Origin: Allobosea sp.
GTDB taxonomy: Bacteria; Pseudomonadota; Alphaproteobacteria; Rhizobiales; Beijerinckiaceae
Assembly (NCBI RefSeq): GCF_017308075.1
Contig: NZ_JAFKFX010000026.1
Location: 62,001-126,000 of the forward strand
DNA: 64,000 nt
Reading direction: 5' to 3'
Shown here: piece by piece, positions 8,385-17,600 of the stretch
Layout: every line of letters begins with the position of its first letter
How positions within the stretch are numbered: the first letter of the stretch is position 1
The notes under the pieces: generated by a model
Seen by the model: the letters and a program-made list of their open reading frames with translations, nothing else
Database searches by the model: none
Told to the model about the DNA's origin: nothing
Position numbers and translations under genes: made by a program

Positions 8385-10438
8385 GCCGCCTCCTTTGGCG
8401 CCAGGGCGGCCGCCGGCGCCTGAACCGGATAGGTCTGCGCGTCGCGGATCTTGACGCGGGCCGAGATCGTGCCCTTGCGGCCGTCCTCGAAGGTCACCTC
8501 GGTGGAGATGTCGGCTTCGGTGGAGCCATCATACAGAGCCTCGACCAGCGGCGCGTAGCGCTCGGCGATGAAGCCGCGGCGGACCTTCTGGGTGCGGGTG
8601 AGCTCGCCGTCGTCGGCGTCGAGCTCCTTGTGCAGGATCAGGAAACGCTTGATCTGGGCGCCGCCCATCATCGGCTCGGCGGCGAGCTGCCGGTTCACCT
8701 CGTCGACATGCCTGGCCATCATCTCGTAGACCTGAGGGTGGCCGGCGAGTTCCTGATAGGAGGCGTAGACGACATTGTTGCGCTCGGCCCAGTTGCCGAC
8801 TGCGGTGAGGTCGATGTTCAGCGCGACGGTCGCGTAGTCGCGGCCCTGGCCGAAGGCGACGACCTCCTTGATGTTCGGATAGAATTTGAGCTTGTTCTCG
8901 ATGTATTTCGGCGGGAACAGCTCGCCCGAATTGAGCTTGCCGACATCCTTGGCGCGGTCGATGATCTTGAGGTGCCCGCTCTCGTCGAAGAAGCCGGCAT
9001 CGCCGGAGCGGACATAGCCGTCCGCCGTCATCGTCTCGGCGGTCTTCTCCTCGTCCTTGTAGTAGCCGCGGAAGATCGAGGGCGAGCGGTAGAGCACCTC
9101 GCCATTCTCGGCGATCCGGATCTCGACCTGCGGCGCCGGCTTGCCGACCGTGTCGGCCTTGATCTCGCCGTCCGGCTGCATGGTGATGTAGACGCCGGCT
9201 TCGGTCTGTCCGTAGAGCTGCTTCAGATTGACGCCGATCGAGCGATAGAAGCGGAAGAGTTCGGGGCCGATCGCCTCGCCAGCGGTATAGCCGACCTTGA
9301 TGTTGGTCAGGCCGAAGCGGTTGCGCAAAGGCGCGTAGATCAGGATGTCCCCGAGCCTGTAGAGCAGGCGTCCCCCGAGCGGCACGGGCTCGCCATTGAG
9401 GAGCTTCTCGCCGTATTTCTTGGCCACGCTGAGGAAGTAGTGGAACATCTTGCGCATCAGCGGGCCGGCATCCTCCATGCGCACCATGGTGATGGTCAGC
9501 ATGGTCTCGAAGACGCGCGGTGGCGCGAAAGCGTAGGTGGTGCCGATCTCGCGGCGATCGTCGACGACTGTGTCAGGTCCTTCCGGGCAGTTGACGCAGA
9601 AGCCGGCGATGATCGCCTGGGCATAGGAGAAGACATGGTCGCCGACCCAGGCGATCGGCAGATAGGCGATGATCTCGTCGGTCTCGTTCAGCCCGTCGAA
9701 GCTGCAGCCGATCTCCGCGGCGGTGATGACGTTGTAATGGCTGAGCATCACGCCCTTGGGCCGGCCGGTCGTGCCCGAGGTGTAGAGGATGATGGCGAGG
9801 TCGGAGCCCGTGCCTTGCGCCATCTCGGCCTCGAGCGCGGCGCTCGCGGCCGGATCCTTGAGGGCGGCGCGCCCGGCCTCGATCACGTCCCCGATATCGT
9901 GGAGCTTGCCATGGTCGTAGTCGCGCAGGCCGCGCGGCTCGTCATAGAGCATGTGGCGCAGGTTCGGCAGGCGCTCGGCCACCGAAAGGATCTTGTCGAC
10001 CTGCTCCTGATCCTGGACGCAGGCGAAGACGGCGCCGGCATGGTCGAGCACATAGGCCATCTCGTCGGCGACGCTGTCGGCATAGACCGGGACTGGGATC
10101 GCGCCGAGCCATTGCGCCGCGGCCATCGACCAATAGAGGCGCGGGCGGTTGTAGCCGACGATGGCGACCTTCTCGCCGCGCTTCAGGCCGAGCTGCTCGA
10201 GCCCCTTGGCGAAGGCGCGGATCTGCTCGACCACCTCGGCCCAGTTCCAGGATTGCCAGATGCCGAGATCTTTGTGCCGGAAGGCGACGCGCGAACCCCG
10301 TTCGCGCGCATTGCGCACCAGCAACTTGGGAAAGGTGTCAGCCTGGCCGGCGGGGCCGCTTGCCACGATCGTCGTCTCCACCCTGTCGCCCCGTCTGTCG
10401 CGGGTTTGTCCGGGCCGGTCGGCCCCTTGTGCGATCAT
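8381..10438 (-). CDS. Long-chain acyl-CoA synthetase (AMP-binding, FadD15-like)
   Basis: A 685-residue AMP-forming ligase and the first gene of the Liv operon. Motifs are TSGTTGRPKGV (220-230, P-loop), YGQTEAG (adenine site), YVRSGDAGF and DRAKDVGKLNSGE (C-terminal hinge). The size and the GELFPPKYIEN stretch fit the long-chain/FadD15-like class rather than acetyl-CoA synthetases. It is coupled to livG by an ATGA overlap, so acyl activation and transport are co-expressed. The start is uncertain: the ATG at 10438 has no clear ribosome-binding site, and the core homology begins near residue 30, so a GTG at codon 20 is possible. Confidence 0.88.
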   Translation of the reverse strand: MIAQGADRPGQTRDRRGDRVETTIVASGPAGQADTFPKLLVRNARERGSRVAFRHKDLGIWQSWNWAEVVEQIRAFAKGLEQLGLKRGEKVAIVGYNRPRLYWSMAAAQWLGAIPVPVYADSVADEMAYVLDHAGAVFACVQDQEQVDKILSVAERLPNLRHMLYDEPRGLRDYDHGKLHDIGDVIEAGRAALKDPAASAALEAEMAQGTGSDLAIILYTSGTTGRPKGVMLSHYNVITAAEIGCSFDGLNETDEIIAYLPIAWVGDHVFSYAQAIIAGFCVNCPEGPDTVVDDRREIGTTYAFAPPRVFETMLTITMVRMEDAGPLMRKMFHYFLSVAKKYGEKLLNGEPVPLGGRLLYRLGDILIYAPLRNRFGLTNIKVGYTAGEAIGPELFRFYRSIGVNLKQLYGQTEAGVYITMQPDGEIKADTVGKPAPQVEIRIAENGEVLYRSPSIFRGYYKDEEKTAETMTADGYVRSGDAGFFDESGHLKIIDRAKDVGKLNSGELFPPKYIENKLKFYPNIKEVVAFGQGRDYATVALNIDLTAVGNWAERNNVVYASYQELAGHPQVYEMMARHVDEVNRQLAAEPMMGGAQIKRFLILHKELDADDGELTRTQKVRRGFIAERYAPLVEALYDGSTEADISTEVTFEDGRKGTISARVKIRDAQTYPVQAPAAALAPKEAA

Positions 10439-10504
10439 GCAAGCTTTGCAGTTGGCTCGGCGCTGTGCAAGGAGGCGCTTGACAGACAGGAGGCTTTTTG
10501 AGCT

Positions 10505-10522
10505 ATATCATCGCGCTGATAT
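10505..10522. promoter_or_regulatory. Candidate operator upstream of the ligase/Liv operon (ATATCA-N6-TGATAT)
   Basis: ATATCA (10505-10510) and TGATAT (10517-10522) form a perfect inverted repeat with a six-base spacer, about 70 bases ahead of the first gene of the operon. Position and symmetry fit a dimeric repressor site, for example a TetR or GntR protein, but no such regulator is encoded next to it. Confidence 0.4.
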
Positions 10523-10572
10523 TCGGCCTGCTGGCCTTAGAATCGGCGTCTCCGCTATGATTTCAAGGATTT

Positions 10573-10602
10573 GCGACCTCCTGCAATCGTGAAGGAGGCC
10601 GC
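10573..10602 (-). terminator. Hairpin downstream of the P450 gene
   Basis: GCGACCTCCT (10573-10582) pairs with AGGAGGCCGC (10593-10602), ten pairs with one wobble on the transcript of the minus strand, eight bases after the P450 stop. No strong T run follows. Confidence 0.4.
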
Positions 10603-10609
10603 ATTGTCG

Positions 10610-11770
10610 TCAATCGAAGCGGATCGGCGCGCTTTCACTCAATCGCGAGAAGCGCGGCAGGAACCGCGTCTCGCCGGTTCTGACCGGCCGTGGGCCGCCG
10701 TTGAGCAGCAGCACGCGGGCCGCCTCCTCGGCGAGCAGCGAGGCGAGCTGCCGCCCGAGGCAGCCATGGCCGCCGATGCCGAAGGCTAGGTGCCGCCTGG
10801 CCGGCCGTACCGGCTCGAATGCAGCAGGCCGCGCGAAGGCCCGGCCATCGAGATTGGCGGACGGCCACCACATGACGAGCGTGGTCCCGGTGGGAATCGT
10901 CTCGCCCCGCCAGGGGATTTCGCCCGCCGTCATCCTTGCGGTCAGGATCGTTGGCGAAGTCAGCCGAAACGCTTCCTGCACCGCCGCGGCGAGGGTGTAG
11001 CGTCCCTCCGCCAGCTCCCGATGCAGCTGTGGCTGTCTTATCAGGCAATCGAGCACGCAGAACACGCCGGAGGTCGTCGTTTCGACAGCGTCGAGTGCGA
11101 AGGCGGCGACCAGTTCGGCAGCGCTGGCCCGGCTGGCCGGCGGCAGCCGTGCGGCGATGTCGGTGATCAACGCGGATGAACCATCAGCCTCAAGCGTATG
11201 CATCAGCTCCAGCAGCCCCCACGCCGCTTGGTTCGCGGCGGGAAGCCGTTCGGGAGCCGGAGCGAAGGAAAGCTGGCCGCCGATCTCGGCGATCGCCGCG
11301 GCGATCGCGCCGGCGTGATCGGGATCTATACCGGTGAGGGCGCAGAAGGCGCGAGCGGCCAGCGGGGCGACGAAGCTCGCGATCAGGTCGGGCCGCGCCT
11401 GCTCCAGCATTGCCCCATGCAGTTCACGAGCTTGCAGACGCAGGGTCGCCCGCAGCGCCTCGACGCGCCGCGTCGAGAGGCCGCCGATCACGGCCTGGCG
11501 CAGCGCGCGATGCTGCGGCCCGGTCAGTGCGAACAGCCCCCAGCGCAGCAGCGCGTGGATGTCGGCCTTGTCGGGGCCGAAATCGCCCTCGGGGAAGGGG
11601 TGGCCGTCGAGGCGCGGGTCGCGGCCGAGTTCGAAGAGGGCGTCATAGCCCAGCACCGCAAGGCCGCTGGCGGATGTGAAGAGTCCGCCGCCGGAGGCGA
11701 GGGCATCCTGGAAGAAGGGCGCCGGATCCTGCCAGAAGGCGGGGTCGGAAGGCAGTTCGAAGGTACGCAT
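10610..11770 (-). CDS. Cytochrome P450
   Basis: A soluble bacterial-type P450 of 386 residues. The heme-binding loop FGIGGHGCLG is at 330-339 with the thiolate ligand Cys337. An E-x-x-R pair is present in QEAFR, and the I-helix region reads FALDAVETT, lacking the full AGxDT pattern but keeping the Glu-Thr-Thr. No ferredoxin or reductase gene is adjacent, so the redox partner must be elsewhere. It is divergent from the small secreted protein gene at 11979 with about 200 bases between. The ribosome-binding site ahead of the ATG is weak. Substrate unknown. Confidence 0.9.
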   Translation of the reverse strand: MRTFELPSDPAFWQDPAPFFQDALASGGGLFTSASGLAVLGYDALFELGRDPRLDGHPFPEGDFGPDKADIHALLRWGLFALTGPQHRALRQAVIGGLSTRRVEALRATLRLQARELHGAMLEQARPDLIASFVAPLAARAFCALTGIDPDHAGAIAAAIAEIGGQLSFAPAPERLPAANQAAWGLLELMHTLEADGSSALITDIAARLPPASRASAAELVAAFALDAVETTTSGVFCVLDCLIRQPQLHRELAEGRYTLAAAVQEAFRLTSPTILTARMTAGEIPWRGETIPTGTTLVMWWPSANLDGRAFARPAAFEPVRPARRHLAFGIGGHGCLGRQLASLLAEEAARVLLLNGGPRPVRTGETRFLPRFSRLSESAPIRFD

Positions 11771-11978
11771 TTCGGTTCGCTTTCGTCATCAAGGCAAAAT
11801 CGATCGCTCCCGCGCTCGGTGAGGCGGGCTGCGGACTTAGCTCTCGATGCGGTCAGCGAAGCCGGATGGATGCGGTCATGCGCGTCTGCTACCATAAGTT
11901 GGCCCATCGGTGAACCGGTCCGCGCAACGCCTTTGATCCACCGCATTCCGGCAGGAGTTTCGAGCCGGGGATCGGCCC

Positions 11979-12320
11979 ATGCGCGTTCTTGCCTCGATCA
12001 CGATAGCGGTCATGCTCGCTGCCGGCGCGAAGGGGATCTGCGCCCATGAGGCGCCCAGCGGCTGGGAATATCCGTTCGCCTGCTGCTCGGGAGCCGATTG
12101 CGCGCGGATCGATGCGAGCGCCGTGCGGGCCGGCCCGCCCGGCTTCGTCGTGACGATCGCCCCCGGCCGTCATCCGATGTGGCCGCGCGAGCGCCGCGAA
12201 CTGCTGATCCTCGAAATCCCCTATGAGAAATCCCGCCTGTCGCCGGACGGACTCTGGCATCTGTGCATCAACGATGCCGGCGAGCTGCTCTGCTTCTTCG
12301 CGCCGGGTGGGGATTCATAG
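11979..12320 (+). CDS. Conserved secreted small protein with CCSGADC motif
   Basis: The 113-residue protein has a signal peptide (residues 1-22, ending KGICA) and a mature part opening GWEYPFACCSGADC, with later Cys residues in LCIN and LLCFF. The even set of cysteines suggests a disulfide-bonded periplasmic protein. Proteins of this pattern are common uncharacterised proteins in alphaproteobacteria; I know of no function. It is alone on the plus strand between the P450 gene and the convergent MFS gene. Confidence 0.75.
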   Translation: MRVLASITIAVMLAAGAKGICAHEAPSGWEYPFACCSGADCARIDASAVRAGPPGFVVTIAPGRHPMWPRERRELLILEIPYEKSRLSPDGLWHLCINDAGELLCFFAPGGDS

Positions 12321-12482
12321 GGTCACTTCAAGTGAGTGGACGCGCGGCGATCTGGGAAATGCTCTCACAGCGCCGGATCACCAGTTCCTGTCCGCCAGGA
12401 GGCGCGCGGATCTGGGCACGGCCCCGGCTCCAAGGCTGGCCTCATGCGCGCCCTCGGCGGATTATCGCGTCCGGCCGCAGCG

Positions 12483-13718
12483 TCACCGCCAGTTACGCAG
12501 CCGCAATACCAGGATGGCGCAGGCGGCCAGCTGGCCGGCCACGATGAGATAGGGCCAGTTGAAGCCGCCCGTCGCGCTCGCGATCACAGCGAAGGCGAGC
12601 GGCCCGCAGACCGAGCCCAGAAAGCCGAAGAGATTGGCGGCCGAAGTCACCTCGCCGATCTGCGCGGGCGGAGCAAGCCGTGCCAGCTCGGCCATGTAGA
12701 TGCCGTTCCAGCCCAGTGACGTCGCGCCGACGAAGGAAACACAGACATAGACCGTCCAGGCAGGCGCTCCAGCCGACCAGACCAGCAGTACCAGTGCGGC
12801 GCTCGCCGCCAGGGCCAGCAGGCAAAGCAGCAGCAGGTTGCGGCCGAGCTTGTCCGCCAGCCAGCCGAGGACGATGCGAGAAACCGTGCTGGCGGCGAGC
12901 AGGACCGCGACGAAGGTGCCGGCTTCGGCGAGATCCTTGCCGTTGGTGACCAGATAGGTCGCCGTGAAGGCCTGGACGCTCGCCTGCGTGATCGAGAAGG
13001 CGATGCCGATAGCGGTGAGCAGCGGCAGCGAAGGATGGGAGCGGATGACCGCGGCCGATCTGCGCAAGGCGGAGGGTGACAGGAAGGTCCGCGCCCATGC
13101 CCGGTTCGCCGGCCCCTTCTCCGTGTCGAGACGTTGCCGAAAGGGCTGTACGGCCAGAAGGCTGAGGAAGACGATCGCGGCGATCAGCCAGATCGCCTTG
13201 CCGAAGCCGAGCAGGAGCACTGCGGGGGCGACCGAAATGCCGGCGATGGCGCCGCCGAGGGGGACGCCGGCCTGCCGGATCGAGAAGATCAGATTGCGAT
13301 GCCGGGCCGGGGCGGTGCGCATCAGCATCGTGCTGCCCGCTGGATTGTTCGGGGCGAGGCCGAGGCCGATCAACAGGGCGCCGCAAAATCCGAGCACCGC
13401 GATCGGCTGAGACAGCAGAAGCAGACCCAGGCCGATCGAGGCCAGGCCGAGCTGGAGGGTCCGGATCGGCCCGTGATGATCGAGCATCGGGCCGCCGCAG
13501 GCCAGACACCAGCAGATGCCGATCGAAACGGTCGCCGAGACATAGCCGATGCTCTCGGGCGGCAGGTTCCAGCGCTGCGTGAGAAGCGGACCCAGGAGAG
13601 GAATGGCCGCGGCGGCGAAGGAGCTCACGACCTGCACGAGGAGCGTCGCGCTCAGCGCGCTCCCCCATAGTGGCAGCTTCAAGCCAGTTCCTCCCAGCCT
13701 CGCTGCGGGCTTGTTCAT
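12483..13718 (-). CDS. Major facilitator superfamily transporter
   Basis: About 411 residues with roughly twelve hydrophobic segments; the central cytoplasmic loop contains the basic QPFRQRLDTEKG region. YGSWLADKLGRN-like motif GWLADKLGRN is visible in the second half, a typical MFS loop signature. The start at 13718 (MNKPAARLGG) is chosen since GGAGG lies just upstream, although only two bases away; an in-frame start at 13835 would add 39 hydrophilic residues. The substrate cannot be inferred. It is on the same strand as the Crp-family gene upstream, with 170 bases between them. Confidence 0.85.
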   Translation of the reverse strand: MNKPAARLGGTGLKLPLWGSALSATLLVQVVSSFAAAAIPLLGPLLTQRWNLPPESIGYVSATVSIGICWCLACGGPMLDHHGPIRTLQLGLASIGLGLLLLSQPIAVLGFCGALLIGLGLAPNNPAGSTMLMRTAPARHRNLIFSIRQAGVPLGGAIAGISVAPAVLLLGFGKAIWLIAAIVFLSLLAVQPFRQRLDTEKGPANRAWARTFLSPSALRRSAAVIRSHPSLPLLTAIGIAFSITQASVQAFTATYLVTNGKDLAEAGTFVAVLLAASTVSRIVLGWLADKLGRNLLLLCLLALAASAALVLLVWSAGAPAWTVYVCVSFVGATSLGWNGIYMAELARLAPPAQIGEVTSAANLFGFLGSVCGPLAFAVIASATGGFNWPYLIVAGQLAACAILVLRLRNWR

Positions 13719-13891
13719 GCCCTCCGGCCGACCGTTCGATCGTCCGGCGAGACTGCAGCGTTGATCCGGGTCTTCCTGCAATGGCTCGTCGCGGTCGATA
13801 CCGGTCTTGGATTGACTGCCCTGCGTGGTGTGCATGCGGGGACCGGCCGACCGGCCGACCGGGCGGCGAGCTCCGGCCGCGCCGGCGCGCC

Positions 13892-14566
13892 TCAGCCCTC
13901 GTAGCGAGCCAGGCGTTCCAGATCGAGGATCGTCACCTCATTGTGCCCGACCTCGACGAGCCCGAGCTCGGCGAGCTTCGCCAGGCTCTGATTGGCCATC
14001 TGCCGGGAGATGCCGGCGAGCAGGCCGAGCTCTTCCTGCGAGATCGCCAGCGTCCGCTCCTGGCTCGGATAGAGGATCGGATTGAACAGCCAGGCGAGAT
14101 TGCGGGCGAGGCGTCCGGTCGCGCCGAGCATGCGGTCATATTCGGCGAGGCCGATGAACTGGGCGAGGCGCTCGTTGAACTGGTGAACCAGGAAGCGGTT
14201 GAAGGCGGCGGAGTGCTCGAACAGCCAGATGAAGGTCTGGCGCCGCATCAGCGCCACCTTGCTCTCGCGCAGGGCGACGAGATCATAACGTCGCGGCTCG
14301 TTCTTGATGATCGTGCCCTCGCCGAACCAGGCGCCGCTGCGCAGCCCGGCGAGCGTCGCCGATTTGCCGGTGCGCGAGGTCGTGCTCATCTTAAGCAGCC
14401 CGTCGGCGACGCCGGTCCAGGATTCGAGCCGGTCGCCGACATGGCAGAGATAGGCGCCCTTGCCATAGGTCTTGATCGTCGTCCCGCGCCGAGCCTCATC
14501 GAACTCCTCGGGCGTGAGCTCGAGCGACCAGGAGGCGATCTGGCGCAGTTCTTCGGCTGGGATCAA
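13892..14566 (-). CDS. Crp/Fnr-family transcriptional regulator
   Basis: A 224-residue protein with an N-terminal cyclic-nucleotide-binding-type barrel (roughly 10-120), a long dimerisation helix (about 125-150) and a C-terminal winged helix including ISQEELGLLAGISRQMANQS (about 174-193). It has only a single cysteine near residue 41, so it lacks the Cys set of an iron-sulfur FNR; it is more likely a Crp-like sensor of another ligand. The frame starts with TTG at 14566 and no strong ribosome-binding site is seen. It lies 127 bases downstream of the indolepyruvate oxidoreductase gene on the same strand. Confidence 0.87.
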   Translation of the reverse strand: MIPAEELRQIASWSLELTPEEFDEARRGTTIKTYGKGAYLCHVGDRLESWTGVADGLLKMSTTSRTGKSATLAGLRSGAWFGEGTIIKNEPRRYDLVALRESKVALMRRQTFIWLFEHSAAFNRFLVHQFNERLAQFIGLAEYDRMLGATGRLARNLAWLFNPILYPSQERTLAISQEELGLLAGISRQMANQSLAKLAELGLVEVGHNEVTILDLERLARYEG

Positions 14567-14693
14567 AGCGGGCTCGCCGGAGACAGGGTGCGGGCCTCGC
14601 GGCCCACCTGAGGTTGAGTATGCGGTGAGCCAGCAGGCAAACTCAAGCGGATGTGCCGGCCGGAGGAGTGGAACAAGGGGCGGCCGACCAAGT

Positions 14694-17600
14694 CTATTCG
14701 GCGGCCTTCGGCATGGCGAGCGCCGCCTCCGAACCGTCGCGCAGGCGCACCAGCAATTCGGTTTCTTCGACCTTGGCCTGCTTCAGATGGCGTTCCTTGA
14801 CATGGCCGAAGCCGCGGATCTTCTCCGGGATCGCGGCGAGAGCGACGCAGAGCGCATGGTTCTCGGGCGCCAGCTTGGTCCGGATCTCGCTCAGAAGCGC
14901 CTCGTAATCCGCGACCAGCTTTCGCTCGGTCTTGCGCTCCTGCGTGTAGCCGAAGACGTCGAAGGCGGTGCCGCGCAGGCCCTTCAGCTTCGAAAGCAGG
15001 CCGAAGGCGCCCATCATCCAGGGGCCGAAGCTCAGCTTGCGCGGCAGGCCGGTGTTCGGATCGGCCTTGGCGAGCAGTGGCGGGGCGAGATGGAATTCGA
15101 GGCGCAGCTTCTGGCCGGAGGCGCTGTCCGGCTCGAAGGTCGCGGCGAGCTGCCTGCGGAAGGCGCCGTCGCTGTAGAGGCGCGAGACCTCATATTCGTC
15201 CTTGTAGGCCATCAGCTTGAAGAGATTGCGCGCGACGCTCTCGGCCAATGCGCTCTGGCCGGGCAGGATGCCCGCCTCCCTGACACGGACCTTCTCGACG
15301 AGGTCGCGATAGCGCGCCGCATAGGCGGCGTCCTGATAGCCGGTGAGGAAGTCGACGCGGCGGGCGATGATCTCGTCCAGCGTCTGCGAGAGCTGGCGCG
15401 CCTGCGTCGGGGCCTTCGCCTCTGCGAGCGCGGCGAGGAGGGCGGCCGGCTCGTGCGCGGCACGGCGGCCGAGCTCGAAAGCCTGCTGGTTCATCGCCAC
15501 GGCCTCGCCGTTGAGCGCGATCGCCTGCAGAAGCGATGCGCGCGAGAGCGGCACCCCGCCATGCTGCCAGGCATAGCCGAGCATGAACATGTTGGCGGCG
15601 ATGGCATTGCCGAGGAAGGCGACGGCCGCGGCGGTCGCATCGACGAGATGGGTGTGCTCGCGGCCCGACGCTGACAGGATCGCCCGCTTCAGACGCTCGG
15701 TCGGTAGCGAGAAATCGGCATTGCGGGTGAAGTCGCCCGGCAGGCTCTCGGCGGTGTTGACCACCACCGTCGAGCCCGGGCGGATCGCGCCCAAGACCTT
15801 CTTCGAGCCGGTGACGGTGAGGTCGCAGCCGAGCACGAGGTCGGCCTGGCCGGCGGCGACGCGGATTGCGTGGATCTCGTCCGGCGTCGGGGCGAGCCGG
15901 ACATGGCTGAAGACGGCGCCGCCCTTCTGGGCAAGGCCGGCCATGTCGATCATGCCGCAGCCCTTGCCTTCGAGATGCGCCGCCATGCCGAGGATCGCGC
16001 CGATGGTGACGACGCCGGTGCCGCCGACCCCGGTGACGACGATCGCGAAATTGCGATCGAGCGCCGGCACCTCGGGCTCGGGCAGATCGCTGGCGCCGAG
16101 CGCCGAGGCGCCCACTGCGCGCGGCTCCGCCTTCTTCGGCCGGGCGCCATGCACGGTGACGAAGGAGGGGCAGAAGCCCTTCACGCAGGAGAAATCCTTG
16201 TTGCAGTTCGACTGGTCGATCTGGCGCTTGCGGCCGAACTCGGTCTCGAGCGGCTGCACCGAGACGCAGTTCGACTGCACGCCGCAATCGCCGCAGCCCT
16301 CGCAGACCAGCTCGTTGACGATGACGCGCTTGTCCGGGTCGGGATAGGCGCCGCGCTTGCGCCGTCGGCGCTTCTCGGTGGCGCAGGTCTGGTCGTAGAG
16401 CAGCAGCGTGACGCCGGACGTCGCGGCGAGCTCGCGCTGGACGGCGTCGAGATCCTCGCGATGGTGCAGCGTCGTGCCGGGCGGCCAGAGCGTTCCCGGC
16501 GGGTATTTCGTCGGCTCGTCCGAGACGATGGCGATGCGGGCGACGCCTTCGGCCGCGACCTGGCGGGCCATCTGGTCGGGTGAAAGATGGCCTTCGGCCT
16601 GCTGGCCGCCGGTCATCGCGACGGCGTCGTTGTAGAGCAGCTTGTAGGTGATGTTGACGCCCGAGGCGACGGCCCAGCGGATCGCGAGCGAGCCGGAATG
16701 GGTGTAGGTGCCGTCGCCGAGATTCTGGAAGATATGGCCGCGCTTCGAGAACGGCGCCTCGCCGACCCAGCTCGCGCCCTCGCCGCCCATCTGGGTGAAG
16801 CCGGCAGTATCGCGATCCATCCAGAGCGCCATGAAATGGCAGCCGATCCCGGCCGAGGCACGCGCGCCCTCGGGCACCACGGTCGAGGTGTTGTGCGGGC
16901 AGCCGGAGCAGAAATAGGGCGTGCGCTTCGCCAGTTCGATCGCCTCGGCGAGTCGGTCCTGGGCGGTGGCGATCACCTCCAGCCGGGCGCGCAACGCCGG
17001 ATCGTCGCGGTATTGCAGCAGGCGGGCGCCGAGCGCGATCGCGACGTCATTGGGGTCGAGCGCGCCATGGACCGGGAAGAGCCAGTCGCCCTTCTCGTCC
17101 TTCTTGCCGATCACCATGGGCTGGTGCGCCGAGCCGTAAAGCTCCTCGCGCAGCTGGACCTCGATCAACGAGCGTTTCTCCTCGACCACCATGACGAGGT
17201 CGAGCCCGGCAGCGAACGCCTTGAGCTCGGCCGGATCGAGCGGCCAGGGGCAGGCGACCTTGAACAGGCGGATGCCGAGATCATTGGCCCTGAACTCGTC
17301 GAGGCCCAGTTCCTCCAACGCCTGGCGGACATCGAGATAGGATTTGCCGACGGTGATGATGCCGATGCGCGGCGCCTGCCCGCCGGAGAGGACGGTCTGG
17401 TTGAGCCTGTTGGCGCGCAGATAGGCGAGGATCGCCTCGCGCTTGTGGACGTGAAGCCGCTTCTCCTGGTCGAGGAAGTCGAGTTCGCGCCTGATGCCGA
17501 GCCCACCCGGCGGCATGACGTAATCATCGGGCAGCGCGATCTGGACGCGCTCAACCGAGCCGTCGACCGAGGCGGTCGATTCGATGTTGTCCTTGACGCA

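Noticed and set aside
8351-10501. A 716-codon open frame on the plus strand across livG and the acyl-CoA ligase gene
   Set aside because: It is the antisense shadow of two well-motifed genes; its translation is low-complexity Asp/Arg/Gly-rich and has no domain pattern. Long antisense frames are expected at this GC content.
13830-13875. Tandem ACCGGCCG units upstream of the MFS gene, considered as operator repeats
   Set aside because: GC-rich simple repetition in a GC-rich genome without symmetry or promoter context; too weak to call.
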